Origin: Lithospermum erythrorhizon
Taxonomy: Eukaryota; Streptophyta; Magnoliopsida; Boraginales; Boraginaceae
Assembly (NCBI GenBank): GCA_019722365.1
Contig: JADFUC010000758.1
Span: 1,302,001-1,366,000 of the forward strand
DNA length: 64,000 nt
Direction of reading: 5' to 3'
The translations under genes were made by a program, and so were the position numbers. Positions 22,976 through 36,000 of this stretch are shown here, piece by piece. Every line of letters starts with the position of its first letter. The stretch's first letter is position 1. Under the pieces are notes generated by a model, which saw nothing but the letters and a program-made list of their open reading frames with translations, did no database searches and was not told where the DNA came from.

Positions 22976-25895
22976 ACCCGATTTATGTGTTCGGGTCGAG
23001 TCCGGTGCGTGTCAGAAATAATATAATGAATAAGAGCAGTATCGTCTGCAAATTCAGTATCTTTTAATACTAGGTCTTTTCTTAATCCTTAATTAACTAA
23101 TAATTAATGGTAAATCTTTATACGAACTACTTCACTAAATTGTTCGAGAACTTAAGTTAACTAAACTAGCTGAATGCAAAAGTAGTGGATTGTACTTAAT
23201 ATTGAGAATGAGTCAGACGCATGATTTCATGGGATAAATCGGTTGATTTAGTAGGGTTACTTGATGAGTTCATAACAAAAGCATTCTACTCTGATTGATA
23301 TTAACTTACCGGTTAACATAATTAAGTCTCTAAGAAACTAACTTATATCTACATGATAACTTAAAATAGGAGATCTTTTTAATAACTTATGCTTGATAAA
23401 TTACAGCTGACATTATCTGTCTCTACATGGTAAGTGAAACATGTGTTACGATTATCAATTGTTAGTGACAACCTATTTCTAACAAATTAATCAACTTATG
23501 AGCATTTAATATTGATATGAGATATTACCTAATTATGCACAATAATCGAGAATTGTAAGCTGGAAATAAATTAGCTGAAAATCAAATGCGTCAGGTCGAC
23601 TACATTAAGCTGGTCTGCATTATTAATAGTTGGTTGCAGCAAAGACATAAATAAATACATGTAAATTATTGGAATTCATCTTAACTTAATAAATAACTTG
23701 AATTAAAAATAAATCATTCCAATTAAAAGAAATCAACTCAACTTCTGATGAATTAGCCAAAAGCTGCGACATTGACTTAACAAATTAAGATATAATATTT
23801 ACTTCTATAACATAGGTTTCCGTAACCTAATAGTGATGGGCAGATCATATTCTTTGGATATAATGTAACTCTTAGTGGATTGCTGTTATATCTTCTAAAA
23901 TTTCAAGGCCTGATTCATCACTTTAACTTTATAGCGCACAAACTCAATAAATTGAAAATTATACCGGATTAAAGGTATGCAAATGACTGTCACATTAATT
24001 AGGGCCTCGAAGCCTATAATAAGCACTTATAAAACAACAGTTCTTGCTTGTCCTGAAAAACCGTAATAGGAAACTTGAGACAAATTAATAAAGGGATGCA
24101 GTACTTATATCATTGAGTTCTCGGTATTGATAATCTGATGGCTGGCTTTCTTTACCATAGCTAAATATCATCGATTAAATTGGGTAAATTAAGCTGTTGA
24201 TTTCTCATTATATATCTCTGATACTGTCAAGTGGATTTCATTTCGCTCGATTCTACAGATGAATGTTTCTCATGTTTCAATGTTTTCTCCCTTCCCAGCA
24301 AGCCACAATTCAACATAGATAATTCAAAATTTTTACACTCCCAGTAGACTATGGTAAAATAAAAACTTTATGGGTTTATAAGTCAAGGTATAATCATCAA
24401 AGATTGACTTGGGCTCGAGGGGTTACATTTAGTGGATAATACATCGGGTTAGCCTTTTGGATCGTGGATTATAGCTTCTAAATGCCTTCATCATTTTTTA
24501 TGCGTGCATACAAAGTAACGGAAAGAAAGATTCAAAACAAGTTACGAGAATACAAAACATGGCAGTGTCAGCGAAACTCAAACATAAAATTAGGCACAAA
24601 AATCTACTTGGTGAGGTATGTTCACTAACAAGAGTTATCCTCAAACTTCAATCTAAAACATTACACAGCTAGAATCATTAGGTAAAAACTTCAGTGTCTG
24701 AGAAAATAAATCGTGAAGATGACGTCTGATTTACTATTGATCAGGATAAATTGGATTTATCCGTTAAAACTTATCATATACTTAAAAGGAGACTGATCGT
24801 TACGCTCCCATGACAAGTTATTGCCCTCATAAATACGAAATAAAATGGGCAATAAACTGCGACAGGTATGGGTGGGCGTTTCATGATAGAAAGTGGATGG
24901 GAATAAAATGCCTTAGCAAGTCCTCATCAGTCTCATCCTTGTGGATGACTTTGAGAGCACAGTCTGAAACATGTATTAAGGGTCTGAGGCCTTGGCTTGC
25001 TCAAATATAGCTTGGGTGGCGTTCGAGGGGATAAACAAATGCGGCATCAGCATAGACTAGTCCACCTTGGCCTTTGTATACTAAATAAGAATAATGAATA
25101 AAGTGCGGCGTGCTTATGCAGGCAGAGTGCAAAGTCTGAAGACTCTAACAAATCAATCCTATAGAAAACTTTTTGCTCTAAATTCTTTATCTTGAATATC
25201 GAGGCGAGAGAAAATAAATTACCTACGAATAATATAAATACTTAAAACAAATGCCCGAATAAAGTCAACCTAAACTTGCTGACATCGATTAATTATGAGC
25301 AAAAGAAAGCTGAAAATCAAGTCTAAAGCCTGACGGTAAACGAGAAAAGCGAAATTCAAAGACATACTTCAAAATAAATCAACTGCAACTAATTAAAAAA
25401 TAAAATAAGTACGGAAATTTCCTGACATAAAATAAGTCAAATTAAATTCTGAATTTAACTTTCAATGTGAAATAACTTTGATGACTTCTTTAAATTCCAA
25501 GATATCCTCCTTTTCTAACTTCTCTTACTGGGTTTAACCCATAATAGTGATGGGCTTAGAATCCGCATTCTTGGATGCTTGAAACAATAGCAACTTTCTT
25601 AATTAATTTTCGTATCTTGATTGAGGCAGATTCCTTGGCTTTTCTTAGATAGCGCCTAAACTTTCAAATAAAGCGAAAACAAGTGCAAATTATATGGATT
25701 AAGGTAAAAATACCGTATTGTCACAATGATGAGACCTCAGCAGCTATATAATAAACACTTATAAATCCATCACGGGAGGTCCTGGTGCGTGATTTAGAAA
25801 ATAAAGGTAACTTTCTAGAATTTGTTGAGTTTTCTTGGACTTTATATTGAAAATGTGGCTTTCTTGTAGATGCTCCTCGTTGGGATGCCTCTTTA
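22976..25895. other. ~2.9-kb unidentified insertion with two diverged internal repeats
   Basis: This block separates the two parts of the hAT transposase pseudogene. Two related segments lie about 1.7 kb apart in the same orientation: near 23825-24060 and 25540-25790. Shared pieces include AATAGTGATGGGC, TTATAGCGC / TAGATAGCGCC, ACCGGATTAAAGGTA / TGGATTAAGGTAA and ATAATAA-CACTTATAAA. This could be a decayed LTR element inserted into the transposon, but no polyprotein similarity was recognised. Confidence 0.4.
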
Positions 25896-27360
25896 CGAGA
25901 TCGCCTTTAATTCAAAGGAGATTCTTTCAATCATAGCAGAAGTCAGTATATATTGGTAGAAGAAATTGTATTATTCTTATTGAGTCTAGAGATGAATTAA
26001 AAAAAGAGCAAATATTGTTTTGAGGTTTTGTTGATGCAGAGAAAGATTTGTTAGAGAGGAGAAAGATTTTTTGGATTTAGTTCATGTTCAAAGATACAAA
26101 GTCATTAAGTTTGAAGTCACGCAAATGTGAACATTTGTCGGCCACTTAAACTTGATATTAAAAATATGAGAGGTCAAGGATATGATGGGGCTAGTAATAT
26201 GAGGGGACAATGGAATGGTTTACAAGATTTGATTCTTAAAGAATGCCCATTTGCATATTATGTGCATTGTTTTGCACATCGTCTTCAATTGACATTGTTA
26301 AATTGTTTCTTTCTTGAGATGTCATATACGTTCATTAATTCTTTGATAATGCTGGAAGGCTGGTAAGGAAAATCAAATCGGCACTTTAAAAAGACATGGG
26401 GACATTTGATATAGTTCTCATTTGAATTCTCTCATTAGTTTGCTTAATATAGCTAATCTGACTTGCTTTCGATCGTAAAAAGAAATAATCAATGATAGAA
26501 GTTACTTCATATGAAGTTTATGATAAGGTTACATCCTTTGAGTTTATATTTCTTTTGCATATGATGGTTGAAATATTGAAGATAACAGATGATCATGCGG
26601 CATTCTGTGAGAAGTCTCAAGATATTGAAAATGCTAAGCATTTAATTTAAATCAACAATTCGAGGTCAATGATTAAGAAGAAGGATGACTTACTTTGTTC
26701 GATAAATGAAACTATTTTATTTTTAATCGTAAGATTGAGATTCACGATATTCAGTAAGTTATAAGTAGGAAGAGGGAGGAGCCGTATAAATGATATTTAT
26801 TGGAACATCGTCTCAAGTTGATCTTTTAATGCTTGTATTGCTTTTTCGACTTGAGAGTTACAATCGATTTGGTGAAAATGTGAGGAGGTATATTACTGCT
26901 AAATGCATTGAATTCAGAGGATGAATTTGTTTTATTTAATGTTGATGATATATATGCAAGTTAGCGTCCAAATTTTTATCTTACTTGATTTCTGATCAAG
27001 AGTTGTCACATTTAGAAATCTGAGTTGAATCATTTCAAGATTGGTTTGCGTGCAGTGATGACTTTAATCAACAATTTCGAGGTTGTGCGGGGTATTGAAA
27101 GAAGAGACAAAAAAGTGTGAAATATATTCGCTTTTATGATAGGTTGATTCGATTGGTGCTACCGCCACTTCCGGATTTCTCATTCTGACGGGCGTCTTGC
27201 AATTTCTGACAGGCGTGCTTGTGTGATGAAGATTGTGGCTTGAGGTTGGCTCAGATGAATGACTTCGCTGGCATTAGTTTGAGTGTTATCACGTTGAGGC
27301 GAGATTCTTTCGTGGTTTGATGTTAGATTAATTATAGATGTTTTTAATAAAAAAAATGGA
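25896..27360 (+). pseudogene. hAT (ZMYM1-like) transposase, central and C-terminal remnant
   Basis: Clear family motifs appear in order: IESRDELKKEQI (near 25984), DLVHV (near 26077), NMRGQGYDGASNMRGQWNGL followed by CPFAYYVHCFAHRLQLTLL (26166-26300), LLHMMVEILKITDD (near 26551), QDIENAKHLI and a decayed dimerisation region near 27140 (YRLIRLVL after a shift). In plant ZMYM1-like hAT proteins these form the DUF4371/RNase-H-like catalytic region and the C-terminal hATC domain. Stops and frameshifts occur throughout, so it is non-functional. Confidence 0.85.
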
Positions 27361-27519
27361 GTCATGTGCCTTAAAGATATAAAATACGATAAAATAGTTT
27401 AGATTTTGCTTTATATTTAAAACTTGCGTTTATTATACATATAATATACTTTTTATGATAATATATTTTTTTTATATTTAGTGCTTAAATCATTTATATA
27501 AAATTTATGATTTATTAAG

Positions 27520-27737
27520 ATTTCCAACAAAAGAAGGTTTTATCAAGGACACCTTTTTTGCACCTCTCATTTTGGAACTGATACTTGAAAGTTCTGCGAA
27601 TAATCTCCGAGTGGTAGGGATAGATGCATCTGACCTGACAGACATCAATTTCCTGCACTATCATTATCAATTTCCTCCGAATCTCAGTATCAATAATTTT
27701 AATGGGGTTAAAGTTAAGAGTGACTATGATGAAACTG
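27520..27737 (+). other. Orphan exon-like open segment, unidentified
   Basis: An open frame of about 72 codons runs from after an AG (27518-27519) to a strong donor (ACTG|GTAAGT at 27738). It encodes EGFIKDTFFAPLILELILES, VVGIDASDLTDINFLHYHYQ and FNGVKVKSDYDETG. Codon use is protein-like. I do not recognise the family, and I see no partner exon nearby. It may be a captured or stranded exon. Confidence 0.35.
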
Positions 27738-27739
27738 GT

Positions 27740-29100
27740 AAGTGGTAACTTATTATTGTTGGCTACCTTTGTTCACAAATCACAACGCCCACTATATTCA
27801 TTCTTCTCATATTCCAATCTACGTACGTAAGAATTTGGCAGTTCGAGGGACCAGTTGATTAAGACAAACGACACTAAAATCTACTCCGTATTTTCTTCTT
27901 GTTGATTGAGTTTTTTACATAAAATTTTCTTTTAATTCTAGAATGTATACTGCGAATATAGCAGTGTATCTTGACAACAAATTTGAGGGTTACAAAAAAT
28001 TTCATACTCTGTATTAAAAACTATTCCAGATTCTTTTTAATTGATATTTTTATTTTTTATTTTTTTATATCAATTATTTGTAATTATATGATAACATTAA
28101 AATAAATTTTTAAAATAAAATAATGAATTTTTTTATATTTATTGAAATGAAAAATAAAAATATTTTATTTAAAGAATATTAAACAATTAAGATGTTGCTA
28201 TAAAATAACGATCGAATCATACATCACCATACCGATAAAATTGTATAATCAGCTTGTCATAATATGCAGTATATGAAACATGTAGCACAAAAAGAGAACG
28301 TAAAAGGGATACAGTCAACACCATAAACTAACAAATCGTTTCAACATAAATTAGTTTGAAATACATTTTATTCAAATACAAACAAGAAGAAAATACTCCA
28401 TATATTTTCTAATTTGTTTGGATGGAAGTTTAATGTAATGATTTACATTCTCTTCTAAAAATAGACGTTGAAAGTTCAAATTATTTATTCGATCTAATAC
28501 CTTAGTGATATCAGTCTTTATCAAAGTTACTTGGGATTCGATTCGAATTGGTTAGCTTAAATTTAATTAATATACGATATCGTATATAATTTGCTAATTT
28601 TTATAGATTAGTGAAAAAAGTTCAAATTACTTAACTAATTATAATTTTTGTCATCCTAGATAGTTTGGGGTCTGGTCCGCTTTAATTGATTCAGATCCCA
28701 CAATCACGGAACCTTTCCGTTCATTTAGAACAAGTATTTTTCTTAGAACTTTAACTTTTATCTTAAATGGTGCTTAAATCTAATTTTGACCGTTAGTTAC
28801 TTACACTTTGATTCAATGACTAATATGCAATAATAAGAAGCTGAGTTTGAGAATTGAATTTTTAATTTTTTTATAAAAGCAGACAAGATTAAGATTGCGT
28901 ATCTATTACCTTATTTTGCTCATTTTCTCCTTTTATATTTTCTTTTATTTTTAGACTTGAATTTAAATCTATTTAATTTGAAATTGCTTTAGATTTTGCA
29001 AGAATTCAGTATAAACATCATTTCAAAACAAATTTAAAAAATCAATCAAAATCCTCTGAAATCTTCAAATAAATACGAAAATATCAAGTTAATTTTCATA
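27740..29100. other. AT-rich intergenic region, nothing recognised
   Basis: Stops in every frame; no RNA gene or delimited repeat. Long A/T runs dominate 28020-28200 and 28860-29050. Confidence 0.5.
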
Positions 29101-29109
29101 CCACTTAAT

Positions 29110-30290
29110 TTCATTTAAATTGTATGAGTATACCGTTGTGTTTTTGGGTATGGTATGCATCGTGATGCTAAAATACCATTATATTTTATCGATGATATGC
29201 ACAGTTTTAGAAAATTCTTATTAATTTGATTGTAACCGGTAATATTTTATCTTGAATATGCTAATAATATCATATTGATATCTTAGTATTATGGTATGTA
29301 AGACCATCACTAAACTTATCATTATAATATGATGATGTTGTTACCAGAATGATGTGGAGAAAATAGATATGTGATTATGTTTGAAATATATCAGTTATGA
29401 GTATGGTATGTAAAATAATGCTGAAATACCGTATATTTTTTAATAATGAGTAATACTAGTTTTATTAGTGCCGAGGACTATGCTCAGGATAATAGTATCA
29501 ATAGAATAAAAACAACATATGGTATTACACAAATTGTATTAAAGAAAATTATAGCATTGATAAATTGATTTTTCGTTTATTTTTTCGAAGCTTAACATTG
29601 CTTGATTCTTGAAATCTTCTACCCACATTACTTCACAAATCCCTCGCGTCTCTTGAATTAATCTCGGTCTCCCGTGATGGTGGATATTGACGATGGTTGG
29701 TGATAGCATTTCGTTAGCTAAGGTATCCAAAACAGAAATACATGTTAATAACATTTATTAAGTATAATGATTATGTGGTATACCATTGTATACATAGATA
29801 TAGTATTTATAAAAAAAATAAATCAAATACCATTTACACACACTCTACGGTATGGCATTACGGACATAAATGATCATATTTTCATAAATGATATTACATT
29901 AATTGTTATGGAATTCAAAATGCATAATAAAATACCTCGACTAAAATAATAAAATTAAATTTGTGTTAATACCGTCAAATAATCATACCGCGGTATTATA
30001 TTCGTAAAACAAATACAATTATATTCAAGAATATGGTATACGATTTGTAAGGATATTGATATTTTTGCGACGTAATAAAAGTATTATATGGGTGATATGG
30101 TATTGGATAATATAATATCAAAGTAATTTTATTTTATATGAAAATATGTATGCTACTCTGATTTATGTTGTGGGTTATGGTATGTATTAGTGATGCGATT
30201 AAAAGCTTAGCTTTATGGTAAAATACGTGGTATTATATTCATCGAACCGGATACTATTACATTCGAAGTTGGTATGTCGGTATGCTTGAG
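29110..30290. repeat. Degenerate TATGGTATG / AATACC repeat region
   Basis: Variants of GGTATGCATCGTGATGCTAAA, ATGGTATGTAAAATAATGC and AATACCRTTATATTTT occur again and again on both strands across more than 1 kb, sometimes near CGATGATATG. The arrangement is irregular, more like a decayed tandem array or subterminal repeats of a DNA transposon than a simple repeat. Small open frames here are by-products. Confidence 0.55.
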
Positions 30291-31520
30291 CAGCTTAAGC
30301 AGTGCTAGAATAATCAGTCAGTCGTCTCAGTCTACAACACCTACATCTACATTAGAAAATCATAACGATCATGAGTCTTTAAAGCAGCTTGATTAGCGAA
30401 TTAAGTTTCAACGTATTCGTACAAAGCTTTAATAGAGGTGATTTAACAAACAAACTTCAAAAATAATTACGGAGTAACAACAATAACATCCTGCGTCTAT
30501 CTTTGCATCAAGCGAAATGCGGCATAATCCAAAACAATTGACCATGTTTTTAAAAATTTCAACATGGTATTTTACTTTCTAAATTGAAAAAAAATCAGTG
30601 AATTAGATGCTACAGTGGTTGAAAGTACACGCTTCTATTTTGCTATTTTTGCCATTTTTATTCTAATTTTTTGTAATTTTTAGGTTTGATTATTGCTTCT
30701 TAGCTTAATTTGCTTCAATGGGTTTATTCTTACATATTTTTTGAAAATTTATGAGGATTTTTGGATTTATCAGTTTTTTAATGTTGGTATTAGTATTTAA
30801 TGAAATATATTTATTATAAAAGGAAACTAATTAATAAAAGAATTATTAGCATTTAATGAAGATTCATTACAAAAAAGAAAAACTAATTAATAAAACTGCG
30901 ATTCTGTAATGCAGCATAAGCGTAAATCTTTCTAATAGAAATAAGCGTCATCTATTTATTTCGTTGTGAATGGGCGATATTGATTGAAAAGAAATGTATC
31001 TAATTACACTTTCATGGGTGAAGAGGTATTTGTATGTAAGTTGGAATCACATTAAAAACGCAAATCAGTCAATCTTTTGAGAAATGGACCACCTATGCAT
31101 TCTAGAATTGATGAAATGGACATAACACAAATATCGAGAGTCTATGGTGGTAACGTCTGGTTTGATTTGGTCATCTCATTTAATCTGAGATTTTTTTTCC
31201 TCATCATAGTTAAGATTGTTGTTATTGGATTAGTGACCCATTTGTGTATTACTGTATTATGTTAGTTAGAGCTGATTTTATTATTAGCTTGCTCTGAATC
31301 TAGAACTTTGAAAATCTGAACTATGGTGTAAACATCACTATCAAATTTCATTCAGACATGTCACTAATGCAAATGAAATCATTTGCTTAAAATCGGTACA
31401 ATACAAATCAAAATTGAGTACATCCGGTAGCGGAACCGAGATTATTTTATAAGATCGGATGAATTGATACCAGAATAATAAAATTTATAGAGGTGGACGA
31501 AATAACTTATAAAAAATGAA
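30291..31520. other. Intergenic region downstream of the phytocyanin gene
   Basis: No recognised gene. A 62-codon open frame at 31077-31265 has no family resemblance. Confidence 0.45.
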
Positions 31521-31529
31521 CATAATTTT

Positions 31530-34500
31530 TCAAAAGATTAGGGGTGTTCGGTATAAAAATGTTAGGGAAAATGGCAATAAGGTGACCATAAGACTAGCAA
31601 AAGCAGCAATAAAGCTTCCGGATAGCCTGGTTGATCCTGATGTTCCACCAGCTGATGGTGATGAAGCAGTAGGTGAACCACCTGGTGACATCCCGTGACC
31701 TGGAGACATCGCGCCTCCTGGTGGCATCGCGCCACTGGTTCCATCCAAAACATCTATGGCCAACTTCTGCCCATCTTGGCAATGTCCTGGGAAGGTACAA
31801 ATGTAGTAATGTTTACCTTTGGCAGTTAGAGAAATATTTGCAGGGCTCAACATAATTGCTGGACCTATAAGATTCTGTGAAGAACATGTATCATAGGATT
31901 CTTTTTTTACTTCTTGAACATCATGCCGAGCTGGAGCAAAGTTGAACACTGCCAAAAAAAAATGCATGTCAATAATGTTCCCAACTTCTCCCAAAAAAAT
32001 TTATAATCGTCTGAACAATTTTGAATTAAATGAATCACATCTCTGCATTTTGCACAATGGTGGATGTCTGACTTAAGGATCCATACCTCATTGTTTACGT
32101 AAAAATTGTATGCAGATAAGTAAAGCCATACCAAATTGTAATACCTGCGTTAACAATGTATTTAGGACTAATTTCTGAGTCGAACCACAAAAATTTCCTT
32201 TATATTAGGGGAAGAAACAAATTACAAGATTTAAGCGAAATAGTTGAAATAATACTCTTAAAGGTCTTACTGAAGCCTTGGCTCCCTATTTGATCACAAT
32301 AACTTATATACGTATGTCATATATATAGGGTAGGCAGCAGAGAACAAATATTACAGTGTTCGATGTGTGGGTATTCACGTCATTTTCAACAAATATAAAT
32401 TGGCTTAGATAAATGAAGATATGAAAATCAGCTTCCTAGAGTGCACGGATGTACCGAAGTACAGATGTGCTCAAATAGTGAACCGGATGTACCAAATGCG
32501 CTAGATGTACAAGATGTACTCAATGTCTTGGGAATTAATACTTGAGATCTTGTGATACGTACATATGACGGATGTGTCAGGATGAGCACTTTGAAAAGAG
32601 ACAATCTTGGGGATGGCATCACTTTCATATTTCATGCTTTGAACTTGAAATTTTGCAAACCAAATGAGCAAGTCAAGCGTCGTTGAACACTGCGGAAACC
32701 CTCTTGCGCGTGCATTTGATATCCCAGAAATTTAACCGCCTTGACACCACACTTGAAAGACAAAATGAGAACTAATGAATACCCAAAGTATGCATACATC
32801 CAGCTAGAGAACATTCCAGTAAATGTACTCCACCAGCTACTCCGAAGCAACAAATGACCCGTGAGAATCGAGCCGTGCAATTAACAACAATTGTCCAAAT
32901 TGTCCCTCGTAGTCGTACCCACGTATTGAAGTACACTAAATATAACTCTGCAAGTACATCCTCAAGGCTACTCCGTGATGTTCCATGAAACCATGAAACC
33001 ATTTGAATATCACGCCACTAAAAATGAAGCGAAGTGCCTCCTCCGACTGCGCTCTTTTGATTCGGAATTCTGCTCCTGCTGGCTTATCCTGGCCCGGCCG
33101 GAAAATACAACAACCGCCGTACACTTGTATCCGATACAAAAGTTCAGCATGGCACTTGCTCAGTACATCGAACCTATATATAGGCAATAACCATTCACCT
33201 TAATACCGGAAGCTCAAACTCGTCTTGTCCCAACGGCTCAAAATAACAGATTCCTCGTCAAGTAAAACACATGTCTAACGCACGCCGATGTCAGCCTCCA
33301 CCGTCATGTGTCCTACTTGCAAAATTGATTCAACCATCTTGTAGGCCGAAAATACTAGGCCATAAAACACAATGTCACTTCAATCTACTCATTTTAAAAA
33401 TCACTCCTTCTTAGGACCATAGCATAAATTTTTTGTCTCGAGGTCCGGAGACCTTGGCATCGGTGTCGGATGTGTGACTTTCGGCAATCAAAGCCATGTC
33501 TTTCTTCCAAAATGTAAATTAGGCAATGTAAGCGGTACTATGAACTCCTACTCTCTGATTGGACAATCACGTTTCCAATGTCCCGATTCCTTCTGATGCA
33601 CCTACTCGGTTTTCTCGAACCCGACCCGGCTTCTTTGGAGAGCTTCTCCACGGTCTATACTTATTAGTGTTAGGAACTAGTAGACAACGGTCATTGTAGT
33701 ACTAGAACACTTACTTACAACTAATATGCAAATCACATTGTTATGGAGGCATATCTCGCTTCTTCGAGAGATAAAGAATCTTTATCGTTTGTCATAGACT
33801 CCTTTAAAGTTCTCTGCATATGACATAGGTAAAGGAGCTAAACGAAATCAAAAGCGACATCCTGCATTATCAATCTTAATATCTATATTACACGTCAAGT
33901 AATATCCTATTAAGATGATCTAGGTGATTTTAAGAGATATGCTTATTACGCGCATTCTTGGCGAATAGGCGTTGTTTCAACAACAACTTATTGGCCAACC
34001 TCTTGCTTCATATCTGAGACTACCAGCTTGAGTCAGCATTAGTAGTATCTTCTTAGAAGCCTCTGTGATAATATAAATCATCCCAAAGTGAGAATCAGCA
34101 ACGTCAATTCATTGCCTTATGCTCTCTGGAGCCAGTATGTTATTTAGTAGCTTGATTGGTGGTGTTTATCGGAGGGCAGGCCCTACTCGTTTTAATGTAT
34201 ACTTGTCTTGATTTGTGAAGATTGGCCTCTGATGAACCTCTCAATTTAATACCTTCTGGCTCATCTTCTTCGCTTGGTCACAAAATTATTCGATGCAAGT
34301 TTGTTGTTATAATAGATGCGAATCTAGGAATTACGAGGATTACGTAAAAGTGGCAGACCCAGTAGAAATAACACTAAATTGTATCCACAACGATGTGTTA
34401 GGATTAATCCCATGACTGAGCCACCGAAATTACTATAATAGAGGAAGAAAGCAGAGATTCTGACGTTTTCTTGAAGTATCTTGTTAAAGTGCTACAAGCA

Positions 34501-34974
34501 TATTTGTTGGTATAAAATAACTTTTTGTATACATATCTTAATATATATAGGGTAAAACCCAATGCGACAAATATTTTAGTGTTGATGTGTAGAATATTCG
34601 TAGATTTCGGCAGAAAGAATGATAAGTAAGGTTACATCATGATAGTGGAACCAAAGTGACTATATAAGGAGGCAATTCTTATCACCAATGCTTACAAACT
34701 CTTCTCCATTACCTCCAGATCCAGTTCATCCACTGGGTTATGATCCGAATAGGCATAAACAATGTAAGGTAAAATGAAATGCACATAATTAGTTACCCAA
34801 GGCATCTCCGACCATGAATTTTTTATCAGCTGCCCAAGTGGTATATGTTGTTAGGTCACTTGGTGTATTCCAACCAAGGGTGTCTCCAACGATATGAATC
34901 GTTCCTGCTTCACAAAGATGGAACAAAATGGTAGCACTAGTTAATAATGCAGTTATACACATTAATTTATCCAT
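31530..34974 (-). CDS. Phytocyanin (stellacyanin-like blue copper protein), GPI-anchored
   Basis: Two exons on the minus strand, 34974-34797 and 31948-31530, give 198 residues. Residues 1-23 form a signal peptide ending near CEA. The plastocyanin-like domain (24-126) begins TIHIVGDTLGWNTPSD. Copper ligands are His68 (ARHDV), Cys110 (YICTF), His115 (PGHC) and Gln120 (DGQKL); Gln at the axial position marks the stellacyanin class, where others have Met. Cys81 and Cys116 form the usual disulfide. A Gly/Pro/Ser-rich linker with repeated MxPGG-type units follows, then a hydrophobic C-terminal tail typical of GPI attachment, so it should sit on the outer plasma membrane or wall. The intron (2.85 kb) is unusually long because it holds retroelement debris. 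Confidence 0.92.
32430..34500 (-). pseudogene. Decayed Ty1/copia retrotransposon inside the phytocyanin intron
   Basis: The clearest remnant is a gag zinc knuckle at 33554-33601 (minus): VHQKESGHWKRDCP, with one expected Cys of the CCHC set replaced by Gln. Near 32440-32530 the sequence AGATGTGCTCAAATAGTGAAC closely matches 50193-50215 next to the second copia remnant, so both come from related elements. The GC content is higher than the surrounding DNA. No intact frame remains, and LTR boundaries were not resolved. Confidence 0.6.
34655..34775 (+). other. TATA-led 29-codon open frame on the opposite strand of the phytocyanin intron
   Basis: CTATATAAGG (about 34661-34670) precedes an ATG at about 34688 that opens a 29-codon frame: MLTNSSPLPPDPVHPLGYDP then NRHKQCKVK. 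It has no signal peptide and I do not recognise it. It may be LTR sequence or chance. Confidence 0.25.
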
Positions 34975-34999
34975 TTAGTTATGAATCTGTTTAATCTTG

Positions 35000-36000
35000 T
35001 TTATAGAAAATAATGTATGAACTCTTTGCAATGGTCTTGAAAGAAAGGAAAATGAATTAATATTGGTAAACAACTTGATATGTCATTATAATGAAGGAAT
35101 GAAATTAGATCAACTGATGATGCCGAAGGATAGTGGAACTATTCAAACTTCCGATGCCTACTCTGTCTGGACATATGTCGATTATTGACTTAGCTTGTTC
35201 TTGTTTTTATTTGTGGTTCGGGTAGTCTCTTGACTTGGCCAGCCCCAATATATTTGTTATTCAGAAAATTGGGAGTTCACCTTTTAAGATTTTTTTTATA
35301 AAATATCATGGTCACTTAACCCATAATATTTGTCTATACATATTATATTTTTTATTAACAAAATATCACACTTTAACATGTAAAATGATTGAAGCTATAT
35401 GCTTACTCGGGATCTAATATACACACACTAAAATATGTTTTTTTAGCATTGAAATATTGTCTTGTTTGGTGTGTGTATAATAACTCGACTCTTACCCATA
35501 TATCCCAAAACCCATCCATTTAAACCACTCCGCTGCGTTTAAAGCTTGTTTATCGTTTTAAAAAATCATTTCAGCTGCGATACGATGTCTCTACCAGAAG
35601 TTTTCATATACTTGGCCAAAAGAAATCTAAAGACTTCAAATATAAGTTATCACTCCTAAAATAAGTAGCTAATCTTGGTAGTGGTGATGCAAATGTTGTT
35701 TTTTCTTCAAATTTATCTATGTTACCACTCCAAAAACTATATTTTTAACATATATGTGCTATTTGTATAAATTATTTAAAGTTTTGAGCTTTTTAAACAA
35801 AATTTTTAAATTTTGTTAATTTAAACAAAAATATTTTGAATTAAAACTATGATTTGACGGATCATGTTTTATGTATTATTGCACATTGTGTTATTTGGGT
35901 TTGAGTTGTTATTTGTATTTTTAGCAAGTTGAATCTTTTTAATTTTGATTTTGTTGACTTATTTTATATGATGTATGTTACCGTTATAACTTATTGTAAT
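35000..36000. other. Upstream flank of the phytocyanin gene, AT-rich
   Basis: It contains the presumed minus-strand promoter next to 34974, but no convincing TATA box at the normal distance. No other gene is seen. Confidence 0.4.

Noticed and set aside
31562..31855. Alternative frames overlapping phytocyanin exon 2 on both strands
   Set aside because: They are shadows of the Pro/Gly/Ser-rich linker coding sequence.
35000..35005. TATAAA on the minus strand as the phytocyanin TATA box
   Set aside because: It lies only about 26 bases upstream of the ATG, leaving no room for a 5' leader.
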